Source of the DNA: a virus
Virus record (IMG/VR): IMGVR_UViG_3300005253_000655
Coordinates: 1 to 64,000 of that record
Length of the DNA: 64,000 nt
Strand: one strand, 5' to 3'
The notes under the pieces are model-generated. The model worked only from the letters and a program-made list of their open reading frames with translations, had not been told where the DNA came from and made no database searches. The stretch's first letter is position 1; each line of letters starts with the position of its first letter. Of this stretch, positions 18,492-24,610 are shown one piece after another. The translations under genes and the position numbers were made by a program.

Positions 18492-18523
18492 TGGGTGGCA
18501 GCGTTTAATGACGCGTCACGTAA

Positions 18524-18586
18524 TACCACAGTGTAGTAGTTGTAGCAACTGGCATGGTTGTTGCATGCGTGTACCACAGTGTGGTA
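18524..18586. promoter_or_regulatory. two palindromic operators TACCACAnTGTGGTA
   Basis: TACCACAGTGTAGTA at 18524-18538 and a perfect TACCACAGTGTGGTA at 18572-18586 bracket the first sigma-54-like site. The same 15-bp palindrome recurs at 47209-47223, so it is likely the operator of a phage- or host-encoded dimeric regulator. Confidence 0.6.
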
Positions 18587-19063
18587 TGTGGCACGGTTGT
18601 TGCAGGGGGATAGTGGCATGATGCTTGCAGTAGTCATTTGGCATGATACGTGCATACAGGCCCACGTGACCAGTGACGGAAGCACGCGCGGTAGCATTGG
18701 CATGGTACTTGCAGGCAGTGTTGGCATGGTTGTTGCATGAGTAGTACTTGAAGCCATTGGCATGACTCTTGCATACCTTTATTGGCACAGTACTTGCATA
18801 TGAATAGTGGCATGGTACTTGCAGTAGTCACTTGGCACACTCCTTGCATGTACCACACGTACACGCGTGTTCCTCACACTTGGCTTGCGCACACGCTTGG
18901 CATGGTACTTGCATGTAATCCATTGGCACGATCTTTGCATGACACGTTGTGGCACGGCTTTTGCAGGAGAACTTTAGCGGTAACACACACACTGTGTTGG
19001 CACGCTCCTTGCATACAAAGTTGACATAGTCCTTTGGTCTGTTGTATTGGCATGGTCCTTGCA
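18550..19063 (+). promoter_or_regulatory. array of 15 sigma-54-type -24/-12 elements
   Basis: Fifteen plus-strand copies of TGGCAY-N5-TTGCA start at 18550, 18589, 18614, 18639, 18698, 18722, 18758, 18783, 18808, 18833, 18898, 18924, 18950, 18998 and 19048. All keep GG and GC exactly 10 nt apart, and most have G after the TGGCAY, as in the RpoN consensus TGGCACG-N4-TTGCW. Only the 18639 copy reads GTGCA. Starts are mostly 24-26 bp apart. A degenerate copy at 19022 fills one gap; operator-like sequences fill the larger ones. The array lies between two minus-strand genes and points toward the early operon. Alternatives are iterons or a pac site. Confidence 0.75.
18666..18677. promoter_or_regulatory. 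GTGACCAGTGAC operator-like site inside the array
   Basis: This 12-mer sits in the 59-bp gap between the fourth and fifth array copies. Copies occur at 19898-19909 (variant GTGACTGGTGAC), 19913-19924, 47162-47173 and 47177-47188, marking a second shared regulatory element. Confidence 0.5.
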
Positions 19064-19072
19064 TGTTGTCCG

Positions 19073-19501
19073 TCATTTCTTACCCTCCTCTAGTAATCGT
19101 TGCGTTCGTGCTTCACCTACCTGCTTCTCCCAGTCCTCCAAACTCTCCGGCTCAGGTGGCAACACACCAACAACAGTCAAAGGGTTACCCTCCTGTCCTC
19201 CCACATTGACATCCACAGCAGTCCCATAACCCCTGTTCTTGGCATACGCTGCCAGGTAAGTCTTAATCGCCTGGAAGTCCAGCACATTAATCAAGTCCAT
19301 CAACTTCCCTTCCACATGATCAATCAGCCCCTCCTTCACATCATGACACATACCCTTAAAATCCTCATCCTCAGCCCGCCACAGGTAGTAACAGGCTCTA
19401 CTTATATTCATAGCCTTACACGTATTCGCCACATGTCCTTGATTTGCTTCAAGTAATATGATAAACAGGTCCTTTTTGTCTTGCACCGTTAGCTCGTTCA
19501 T
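19073..19501 (-). CDS. terS: terminase small subunit-like HTH protein
   Basis: 142 residues. The N-terminal helix-turn-helix (NQGHVANTCKAMNISRACYY followed by LWRAEDEDF) then an oligomerisation helix (EGLIDHVEGKLMDLINV) and a KTYLAAYAKNRGYG end are the usual layout of small terminase subunits. These bind pac/cos DNA and regulate the large subunit. It lies inside the control region with the sigma-54-like sites on both sides; rightward transcription from the array would be antisense to it. A regulator of unrelated role is the main alternative. Confidence 0.65.
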   Translation of the reverse strand: MNELTVQDKKDLFIILLEANQGHVANTCKAMNISRACYYLWRAEDEDFKGMCHDVKEGLIDHVEGKLMDLINVLDFQAIKTYLAAYAKNRGYGTAVDVNVGGQEGNPLTVVGVLPPEPESLEDWEKQVGEARTQRLLEEGKK

Positions 19502-19650
19502 ACTGCTGCTGCCTCCTAAAAGTATACGATATCACTCATTCCTTAGAGATAGTTCAATGTTAAGCCACTTCATGTTGAGATTGTTTAACCACTTACAATC
19601 CTCAACCCTTACAATAAGATAACCACTAATTGCCAGAAGTCAACGCTCAA

Positions 19651-19666
19651 TGGCACATTTCTTGCA
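19651..19666 (+). promoter_or_regulatory. sigma-54-type site (outlying copy)
   Basis: TGGCACATTTCTTGCA is an exact TGGCAC-N5-TTGCA element, 588 bp beyond the end of the main array and on the same strand. Confidence 0.65.
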
Positions 19667-19720
19667 GGGAATATGGGCCGGAGGATGAATAGTCAATGAT
19701 TGCGGTGCGTTGCATCACGT

Positions 19721-19736
19721 TGGCATGGAGCTTGCA
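19721..19736 (+). promoter_or_regulatory. sigma-54-type site (outlying copy)
   Basis: TGGCATGGAGCTTGCA has the same spacing and G at the seventh position. It is the copy closest to the early operon and so the best placed to drive it. Confidence 0.65.
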
Positions 19737-19897
19737 GGCGGACATATTGCCCGGGTAACTGTCCAGGTAATGGCATCATGAATGCCTCAAATGCCTCATG
19801 TGTCGTGAACCATGTCACAAACGTGTCACAAGTGTAATCATTTCACTCATTAATGCACACGCACGCGTTCTACATACCCACGAGAAATCAAGGGTCG

Positions 19898-19924
19898 GTG
19901 ACTGGTGACACTGTGACCAGTGAC
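19898..19924. promoter_or_regulatory. tandem GTGACYRGTGAC operators
   Basis: Two near-palindromic 12-mers (19898-19909 and 19913-19924) lie 3 bp apart, followed by further GTGACA half-sites to 19934. The arrangement matches that at 47162-47197. Confidence 0.55.
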
Positions 19925-20067
19925 ATGGTGACAAGATGTCATTGACGTGAATGTGGCATGTGTCAAGTCAAGCCTTGATGTGGCAGAATGTGGAGCGGTG
20001 AACCTCACGGTAAGTGGTTGACATTACATGGTATTCACGATAGTTATAAATAAAGCTTAAGTTTCCC

Positions 20068-20096
20068 TTGACAAGTACCGAATAGATAATTAACAT
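20068..20096 (+). promoter_or_regulatory. sigma-70-type promoter for the early operon
   Basis: TTGACA (20068-20073), 17 bp, TAACAT (20091-20096). The -35 is perfect and the -10 keeps TA...T. Predicted start is near 20103, ahead of a structured leader and the small-gene operon. Confidence 0.65.
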
Positions 20097-20157
20097 TAGG
20101 ACAGTTGAAACAGGAAAGGGGGCACGCACAGCACGACATACAAATAGGTGGATGACT

Positions 20158-20306
20158 GGTTCCAGGTACTTCCCGCCTTATAACGACTCCGGTCAGATAG
20201 TAGGGAAGGACGGGCATGAGGCATGTTGGGCCTCAGAGACGGACCTGCAGATCTTAGGGAGAAACAGGGTGCGGTCCTGGTGAAATGAACCGCAGATTAC
20301 AATCAT
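20158..20306 (+). ncRNA. structured early leader RNA candidate
   Basis: Several stems lie in one stretch: CCAGG/CCTGG closing, CTTCCC/GGGAAG, GAGGC/GCCTC, and TGCGGT/ACCGCA near the end. The segment GAGGCA..GCCTC..GAGACGGAC also appears in the RNA candidate at 24449-24592. A possible ORF from 20285 starts inside the last stem without a ribosome site and is not called. Confidence 0.4.
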
Positions 20307-20560
20307 CTGTTATCATAACAGAGAGGGAAGTCGTCGAAAAAAGGGTTGTGTATTGGCTAGTAAGTGCTTTGACAGACTGTCCATTACCCTTACACTTAAG
20401 AGTTCGTTGCTCGCCTTGCATCAATTATACAATGATGCAAACTTCCCTTTCTGGTATGCTAATAGGTGATTGTAGCTTCGCTTGGAAGTTACAAGCAGAT
20501 TATTACACGTGATGGGGATAGACAGACTATAAATTAAGTCTATTGCCAATGGAGCTAGCA

Positions 20561-20622
20561 TTTACACTTCCGACTGAGACCGGGAGAGGCTATGGGGTTC
20601 AACTCCCCTGTGTATATCTCAG
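20561..20622 (+). ncRNA. tRNA-like hairpin lacking an anticodon arm
   Basis: GGGG-TTCAACT-CCCC is a canonical T arm. TTTACAC can pair with GTGTATA (six of seven) like an acceptor, and CCG/CGG could be a short D stem, leaving no anticodon arm. A competing fold pairs CTGAGA with TCTCAG (20574-20579 with 20617-20622). Either way this is a structured non-coding segment. Confidence 0.35.
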
Positions 20623-20654
20623 ATCTGTTTGTACTTCCAAGTGAGGCTTGTGTT

Positions 20655-20793
20655 AAATACTTACCGGGGAGAGGTTACAATGGGAAGTGGCCAGCGTTAG
20701 GATAGCTTCCAAAACGTAAAGACTGCATGACATGCACCCGGAGACGTTCGGCTGTATTGGCAGCTACCGTCAACCTCCCCACGGTAAGTATTT
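20655..20793 (+). ncRNA. long-stem RNA candidate A
   Basis: Perfect 12-bp closing stem AAATACTTACCG/CGGTAAGTATTT (20655-20666 with 20782-20793), continued inward by GGG/CCC and AGGTT/AACCT. Inside are smaller hairpins (GGAAG/CTTCC, GCATG/CATGC). It lies between the early promoter and the first early gene, whose AAGGAGG site follows 11 nt later. No family recognised. Confidence 0.6.
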
Positions 20794-20817
20794 AAACGGA
20801 TAAAGGAGGACAACATC

Positions 20818-20961
20818 ATGTACGGTTTAAAAGAATACGAGAGAATGAATAGAGAGGAAAAAGAGGAGCACGACAAGAAAGTGCGTAATGCTCGGTTCAA
20901 TTGGAAGACCAAAATAAGGATAACTGTTAAACTTCTATTGAATAAGCTTTGGGGAGGCTAA
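20818..20961 (+). CDS. 47-residue basic early protein
   Basis: Highly charged helix (MYGLKEYERMNREEKEEHDK..) with a basic, hydrophobic end. Strong AAGGAGG site; TAA is four bases before the next ATG. First clear gene of the plus-strand operon. Function unknown. Confidence 0.7.
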   Translation: MYGLKEYERMNREEKEEHDKKVRNARFNWKTKIRITVKLLLNKLWGG

Positions 20962-20965
20962 TAAC

Positions 20966-21310
20966 ATGAATTATTTAGTCAAGGCAGTATGGAAGAAAGG
21001 CGACGGACATGCATGGGTAGTGGAGGACTTGAAATCAACCCCTGATGCAGAGGGTATTATGCATGAGGACAGTGTATTATATACGATAGGAATGTATAAT
21101 GTTTGCGACACGGTAAGGGGAGTCAAAGACGCTATACACGCAGCATTGTATGATGAACGCCAGGGCAATGGCAACCTTAAAGAGGGGGATGAATTTCACG
21201 TGCGTGCGGCAACAGTCAATAAATATCTTGGCTGTGATAGTTGGAAGGGTAGACTGAGAATTCCTGCAATGAAATTTAAGTGCGTAGGGGTTCACGTAAC
21301 CAAAGTGTAA
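20966..21310 (+). CDS. 114-residue early protein, unknown
   Basis: Mixed alpha/beta protein (MNYLVKAVWKKGDGHAWVVE..). GGGGAGG ribosome site. No motif recognised. Second gene of the early operon. Confidence 0.7.
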   Translation: MNYLVKAVWKKGDGHAWVVEDLKSTPDAEGIMHEDSVLYTIGMYNVCDTVRGVKDAIHAALYDERQGNGNLKEGDEFHVRAATVNKYLGCDSWKGRLRIPAMKFKCVGVHVTKV

Positions 21311-21323
21311 GGGAGGGGACAAC

Positions 21324-21494
21324 ATGACAAATAGACGAATAGATATCAAGGCAATACTGAATGACCCTCATGCACGACGGGAACTGTTCGTAAACACTAT
21401 CATAGCAGCACAAGCACGGGAAGGTATCACGACGACTCGTGAGCAGGCAGAGAGTGCATATGATCAAGTTCAAAGAGAGAAGGAGGATAAATAG
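21324..21494 (+). CDS. 56-residue early protein
   Basis: Charged helical protein (MTNRRIDIKAILNDPHARRE..) after a GGGAGGGG site. Ends with TAG immediately before the next ATG. The opening pattern recurs in short phage early proteins of unknown function. Confidence 0.7.
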   Translation: MTNRRIDIKAILNDPHARRELFVNTIIAAQAREGITTTREQAESAYDQVQREKEDK

Positions 21495-21495
21495 T

Positions 21496-21789
21496 ATGGA
21501 CACAACAAAGAAAGCTACTGCAAAAGTAGGTGATAGCGTGCAAGGGGATCTTTGGTCTTGGTATGCAACTCTCGGGGAGTCGGATGGTTTCTCTGACAGT
21601 TCTTTTCCTGGTTGCCAGTTTCGTTTAAAAGAACATGGTACTCTTGATAATTATGCTGTCAACATCAAAGTCACAGGAAAACCAGTGTGGAGCGGTTTTT
21701 CCTATCACAGCCGATGTGTCCTTGAGATTGTCGGGGACGGTGAACCTTCCACATTTTTTGGCGGTCAATTGTATCATAAGGCAACTTAA
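21496..21789 (+). CDS. 97-residue early protein, unknown
   Basis: The frame is open further upstream, but ATG 21496 has AAGGAGG at proper spacing and avoids overlap with the previous gene. Aromatic- and Gly-rich, beta-like (LWSWYATLGESDGFSDSS..). No family recognised. Confidence 0.65.
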   Translation: MDTTKKATAKVGDSVQGDLWSWYATLGESDGFSDSSFPGCQFRLKEHGTLDNYAVNIKVTGKPVWSGFSYHSRCVLEIVGDGEPSTFFGGQLYHKAT

Positions 21790-21803
21790 AGGGAGGATGA
21801 GAA

Positions 21804-21971
21804 ATGCCTATAATAGATAAGATCTTGAATTTCGAGGCTGGCGAAATGGAAGAAGAGGAGATGGTGGAATTCTTCCAAGAGTTGATTGACAATGGCATGG
21901 CTTGGACCTTGCAGGGTAGCTATGGGAGGATGGCAAGTAGCTTGATTGACGCAGGACATTGCTCTGCATAA
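21804..21971 (+). CDS. small phage protein, DUF7417-like
   Basis: 55 residues: MPIIDKILNFEAGEMEEEEM followed by VEFFQELIDNGMAWTLQGSYGRMA. This matches a widespread tiny phage early protein (I-D-x-I/L-x-F-E-x-G-E ... F-Q-E-L-I-D-x-G-x-A-W-x-L-Q-G-x-Y-G-R). Function unknown. The stop codon directly abuts a hammerhead ribozyme. Confidence 0.75.
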   Translation: MPIIDKILNFEAGEMEEEEMVEFFQELIDNGMAWTLQGSYGRMASSLIDAGHCSA

Positions 21972-22034
21972 GCCGAAACTGGGGAGGGGCATTCCCCAGT
22001 CTGTCAAGGATTGATACCTTGGCACTGATGAGGC
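21972..22034 (+). ncRNA. type II hammerhead ribozyme 1
   Basis: All core elements occur in type II order: GCC-GAAA (21972-21978), an 8-bp perfect stem III (21978-21985 with 21993-22000), cleavage base C22001, an 8-bp stem I (22002-22009 with 22017-22024, one G-U), then CTGATGA (22025-22031) and GGC closing stem II. Predicted cleavage is between 22001 and 22002. It starts right after the stop of the upstream gene, so it would cut the polycistronic mRNA. Confidence 0.92.
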
Positions 22035-22060
22035 AATCAAAATAACAGGGAGGAAAAACC

Positions 22061-22321
22061 ATGAACTTTACCTAGGAGGAAATTGCAAAGATTACTGATG
22101 ACCTGGAAGGTATCGCCAATGTTAGGGCCATAAACAAGATTTATAGACGACAAGATTGCTCTAACCTATGGCCTGTAGCAGGAAAATTCAATGTCATAAA
22201 CAGAGCAATCCGACACGCACAAAAATGGCAGAGAGAATCGGGAGTGTCTTTGCAAGGATTAGAGTATTGTTATTTTTTAAGCAATGAAATAAGGAGTATT
22301 GTCAACAACCCAAATATTTAA
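22061..22321 (+). CDS. 86-codon early gene with UAG at codon 5
   Basis: ATG 22061 has a clear GGGAGG site but the fifth codon is TAG (22073-22075): MNFT-stop. The frame then stays open for 81 codons, EEIAKITDDLEGIANVRAIN.., a normal-looking alpha-helical protein, to TAA 22319. No ATG, GTG or TTG start lies early in the remainder. A Gln codon differs by one base from TAG. It is read-through, a non-ATG start, a mutation or a sequence error. Listed as a CDS with this caveat. Confidence 0.5.
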
Positions 22322-22338
22322 GACAAGGAGGGAACAGC

Positions 22339-22413
22339 ATGAAAAAGATATTAGGGATAATTTGGCTTGTCAGTAGTGTTATATTGCTGTTAGGTTTTAT
22401 ATTTACAGTGTAA
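22339..22413 (+). CDS. 24-residue transmembrane peptide
   Basis: MKKILGIIWLVSSVILLLGF then IFTV: two lysines then one hydrophobic span. Strong AAGGAGGG site. One of several single-TM micropeptides in this operon; function unknown. Confidence 0.6.
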   Translation: MKKILGIIWLVSSVILLLGFIFTV

Positions 22414-22441
22414 TACCTAGTGCCTGTCCCCAAAACAATGG

Positions 22442-22591
22442 GACCTTCACACCGGGCGGGAGAGTAACGGACATAAGGCAGGACATAGTCAAGGGGTGGA
22501 TACGAGGCCACTGTGGGCCGACAACTGATTTCAAACTATGCTTGGGCTCCTCCTGACACCTTGCAGCGTGCTCCCGCCAGACACTAATAAA
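22442..22591 (+). ncRNA. long-stem RNA candidate B
   Basis: An 8-bp closing stem GGCGGGAG/CTCCCGCC (22455-22462 with 22571-22578) encloses about 108 nt with smaller inner pairings. It fills the gap between two micropeptide genes and has no reading frame of its own. Same general plan as the other long-stem RNAs in this operon. Confidence 0.5.
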
Positions 22592-22607
22592 TAATGGAGG
22601 GAATACA

Positions 22608-22715
22608 ATGAAAAAGAAACATAAGGTCTCGAATTTTGTGGTGAACTGCTGCATGTTCATATTAGTTTTATGTGGTATTGTTATCGTAGTAGGAATGTTA
22701 CAAGCAATATTTTAA
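22608..22715 (+). CDS. 35-residue transmembrane peptide
   Basis: Basic N-terminus MKKKHKVSN and one hydrophobic span (CCMFILVLCGIVIVVGML). GGAGGG site. Function unknown. Confidence 0.6.
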   Translation: MKKKHKVSNFVVNCCMFILVLCGIVIVVGMLQAIF

Positions 22716-22726
22716 AGGGGGACATC

Positions 22727-22915
22727 ATGATAGACGACTTCAAAAGGTTCAAGATTTTCGAGGACCATGACGAGTTGGGCGCTAAGACCTACGCACTTTA
22801 CAATGACGAAGTCTTCGTTAGCTCATACCTTCCCGACGACGAGTACATCAAACACTTGCTATTAACTGGGGTCAAGATTCATCCTGGCCTAGACTGCTCA
22901 CCGAAAGGGGTGTGA
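22727..22915 (+). CDS. 62-residue acidic early protein
   Basis: MIDDFKRFKIFEDHDELGAK.., acidic alpha/beta. ATG 22727 chosen because of AAAGGGGG upstream; an earlier in-frame ATG overlaps the previous gene. Unknown. Confidence 0.65.
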   Translation: MIDDFKRFKIFEDHDELGAKTYALYNDEVFVSSYLPDDEYIKHLLLTGVKIHPGLDCSPKGV

Positions 22916-22916
22916 T

Positions 22917-23138
22917 ATGGAATTTAGAAATATTAAACCTGGAAGGATATTCTACATAGGTAACCGTGCCTTTGCAAAACTTCGCAAGCCTCATGGGGAA
23001 AGGCCTACAGAGGCATGCTGCAAGGGAAGAAGTTGTACTGTGTCTTGGAATGCTACAAATTTTGCCAATGACGTACATATTTGTCCTTCCACCTGGGTGG
23101 AACACACCCAGTATTATTATGAAGAGAAGGAGGACTAA
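22917..23138 (+). CDS. 73-residue Cys-containing early protein
   Basis: MEFRNIKPGRIFYIGNRAFA.. with CCKGRSC and a later Cys/Trp region; beta-rich. It starts one base after the TGA of the previous gene. Its own TAA abuts hammerhead ribozyme 2. Unknown function. Confidence 0.65.
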   Translation: MEFRNIKPGRIFYIGNRAFAKLRKPHGERPTEACCKGRSCTVSWNATNFANDVHICPSTWVEHTQYYYEEKED

Positions 23139-23196
23139 GTCGAAACGGGGCGTGAGCCTCGTCTGACCGGGGATGGCTACCTGGCACTGATGAGAC
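23139..23196 (+). ncRNA. type II hammerhead ribozyme 2
   Basis: GTC-GAAA (23139-23145), stem III ACGGGGC/GCCTCGT (one G-U) with GTGA tetraloop, cleavage base C23163, a stem I with a bulged A and a larger internal loop, then CTGATGA (23187-23193) and GAC closing stem II. Stem II covaries with ribozyme 1 (GUC/GAC here, GCC/GGC there), and stem III differs in sequence but not shape. Predicted cleavage between 23163 and 23164. Starts immediately after a stop codon. Confidence 0.9.
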
Positions 23197-23217
23197 AGGC
23201 CATAAGGAGGGGATATG

Positions 23218-23391
23218 ATGGGAGAGGAGAAGACAGAAAAAGTCATATGTATGTTGTGCGTACACGAATGGCCAACTAACGAGATTGATGTTAGATCTAT
23301 TAGTCGTGATGTTTGTACTGGACGTGAAATATTAACTTTTAAGTGCCCGAACTGTCATCGTATAAAACAATCTTTAACTTGGGAGGGATAA
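23218..23391 (+). CDS. 57-residue zinc-ribbon early protein
   Basis: Two Cys pairs, CMLC and CPNC, 31 residues apart, make a small zinc ribbon. AGGAGG gives best spacing to the second of two adjacent ATGs. Could be a transcription-modulating early protein; no family assigned. Confidence 0.65.
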   Translation: MGEEKTEKVICMLCVHEWPTNEIDVRSISRDVCTGREILTFKCPNCHRIKQSLTWEG

Positions 23392-23395
23392 AATC

Positions 23396-23596
23396 ATGTC
23401 AAATATACCCATTGAGTCTTTGGAAAACATCAATAATTCTTGCAGGAACATGCTTGACAATCTGGGAGACGTTAGACCTTATAGCGTAGATCATGAGGAT
23501 GTGGAAAACTTCTGTTTGGATCTTGAGGATGACGTAAAATCAATAGAGCATCATATCTCTGTTATCCGGCAAATGAATGACAAGTATAATAAATAA
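23396..23596 (+). CDS. 66-residue helical early protein
   Basis: Acidic helical protein (SLENINNSCRNMLDNLGDV..). GGGAGG site within the end of the previous gene. Unknown. Confidence 0.65.
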   Translation: MSNIPIESLENINNSCRNMLDNLGDVRPYSVDHEDVENFCLDLEDDVKSIEHHISVIRQMNDKYNK

Positions 23597-23609
23597 GGGG
23601 GTGAGCACT

Positions 23610-23822
23610 ATGGACATAGAAACCTGGAGGAGGAATTTTTCCGCAGCACCGGCCTACAAGAGATACACATTGTTCCGGGCGCTGCAAACTCTGAATGAAT
23701 GGGGACCGTTCCGTAAAGAGTTCGAGCCGGAAGGGCTTGTAAGGTTACAAGAGATTTTTCGGGAGGAGCTGGACTGTAAGGCTCGGAGCTTCATTTTGAG
23801 CAAGGAGGATGATCATGGCTAA
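23610..23822 (+). CDS. 70-residue early protein
   Basis: MDIETWRRNFSAAPAYKRYT.., helical and charged. ATG 23610 follows AAGGGGGTG. Overlaps the next gene by 8 bp. Unknown. Confidence 0.65.
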   Translation: MDIETWRRNFSAAPAYKRYTLFRALQTLNEWGPFRKEFEPEGLVRLQEIFREELDCKARSFILSKEDDHG

Positions 23823-24162
23823 ACATAGCAACCATTACAGGCTGTGGGACTGGTGCTCACACCATCCAGAGAAGAGAAAAGAGGACTGGCCGGGATGGGC
23901 TAGCGTAGACAAACTAATAAATTCTTGCTTCCTATGCAGGATGGCTAAAGGGGATTGTGACAACTGCCTGGGTACTTGGGGACCGGATGACTATGCCTAC
24001 AGCGATGCAGGAGGTCGTGACACCTGTGAATCTATTTATACTAAGGATGGGTGGAGGTCACACGGCCTTTATACCCTGTGGTTATTTGCATGGGATAATA
24101 AAAATTGGGGGGAGCGAATACGACTTGCACAATTAATACGTGATATCGTAAAGGAGGATTAA
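23815..24162 (+). CDS. 115-residue Cys/His/Trp-rich early protein
   Basis: MAKHSNHYRLWDWCSHHPEK.. with CFLCRMAKGDCDNC forming a likely zinc site and many Trp. Start at 23815 has AGGAGG with 6-nt spacing; the ATG two codons upstream is less well placed. Unknown family. Confidence 0.65.
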   Translation: MAKHSNHYRLWDWCSHHPEKRKEDWPGWASVDKLINSCFLCRMAKGDCDNCLGTWGPDDYAYSDAGGRDTCESIYTKDGWRSHGLYTLWLFAWDNKNWGERIRLAQLIRDIVKED

Positions 24163-24164
24163 TC

Positions 24165-24347
24165 ATGAGCAATAAAAAGAGGGAAAAAGAGAAGGAAAAG
24201 CAGGGATGGGAGAAGGAAAAGCTGGAATGGGATTGGGTACAGGAAGAGCTTGAGCAGTTGTGGGAACGTTATGGGAAAAAGTTCGAGCACCCAATTCAAG
24301 CTAAATCCAATTTACATTACATGCTTTCCAACTGCTTGGAAGTTTAG
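24165..24347 (+). CDS. 60-residue charged helical protein
   Basis: Lys/Glu-rich helix (KKREKEKEKQGWEKEKLEWD). AAAGGAGG site; starts two bases after the previous stop. Unknown. Confidence 0.6.
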   Translation: MSNKKREKEKEKQGWEKEKLEWDWVQEELEQLWERYGKKFEHPIQAKSNLHYMLSNCLEV

Positions 24348-24448
24348 GCGCAGGGTGAAGAGTAAGACGGGGGAAGGGTGCCATTGTCTTGTGGGCAACC
24401 AGGGGCAGTGGTTAGCCGCCCTCGCCACTCTGCACAACTGTTGGTAAC

Positions 24449-24592
24449 CATACACGAGGAGGAGGTTGGAGGCATAGCTGCCTCTCTGAGACGGACGGAG
24501 TGCCACAGAACACAGGCTGACGAGTCACAGTGGACGGGCATTACTCTAGGCGGTCGAATTGCACTAGTCTGGTGTGAACCTCCTCGTGTATG
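24449..24592 (+). ncRNA. long-stem RNA candidate C
   Basis: A 14-bp stem CATACACGAGGAGG/CCTCCTCGTGTATG (24449-24462 with 24579-24592), plus AGGTT/AACC inside, closes a ~110-nt RNA with a perfect GAGGCA-TAGC-TGCCTC hairpin. The 24348-24448 stretch before it has no gene and further G/C stems. It shares GAGGCA..GCCTC..GAGACGGAC with the early leader RNA. It ends 18 nt before the tmRNA-like gene. Confidence 0.6.
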
Positions 24593-24610
24593 TTTATCAG
24601 CATAATTAAT

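Larger units (their letters stand above)
19502..20067. other. intergenic control region, no gene seen
   Basis: No coding frame is convincing. It contains an 11-bp inverted repeat (19574-19584 with 19595-19606), two further sigma-54-like sites, a short direct repeat AATGCCTCA near 19780, GTCACAA repeats near 19815, and tandem GTGACYRGTGAC sites at 19898-19924. The whole looks like an operator-dense divergent control region. Confidence 0.6.

Noticed and set aside
17864-18763. 299-residue version of the HELLH protein
   Set aside because: The extra N-terminus translates the minus strand of the repeat array; ATG 18322 has a strong ribosome site.
19022-19037. Further sigma-54-type copy
   Set aside because: TGACATAGTCCTTTGG lacks both GG and GC; only its 25-bp phase suggests a decayed unit.
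18550-19063. CRISPR array
   Set aside because: Units are 16 bp with degenerate positions and 8-10 bp variable gaps; no long identical repeats, unique 30-bp spacers or cas genes.
19771-19786. Sigma-54-type copy TGGCATCATGAATGCC
   Set aside because: The -12 part is ATGCC rather than TTGCA.
20285-20512. 75-residue ORF
   Set aside because: Starts inside a TGCGGT/ACCGCA stem, has no ribosome site and no protein-like composition.
24520-24565. Third hammerhead ribozyme (CTGACGAG near 24516)
   Set aside because: The allowed CUGANGA is present but no GAAA/UH partner follows; only GAAT occurs.
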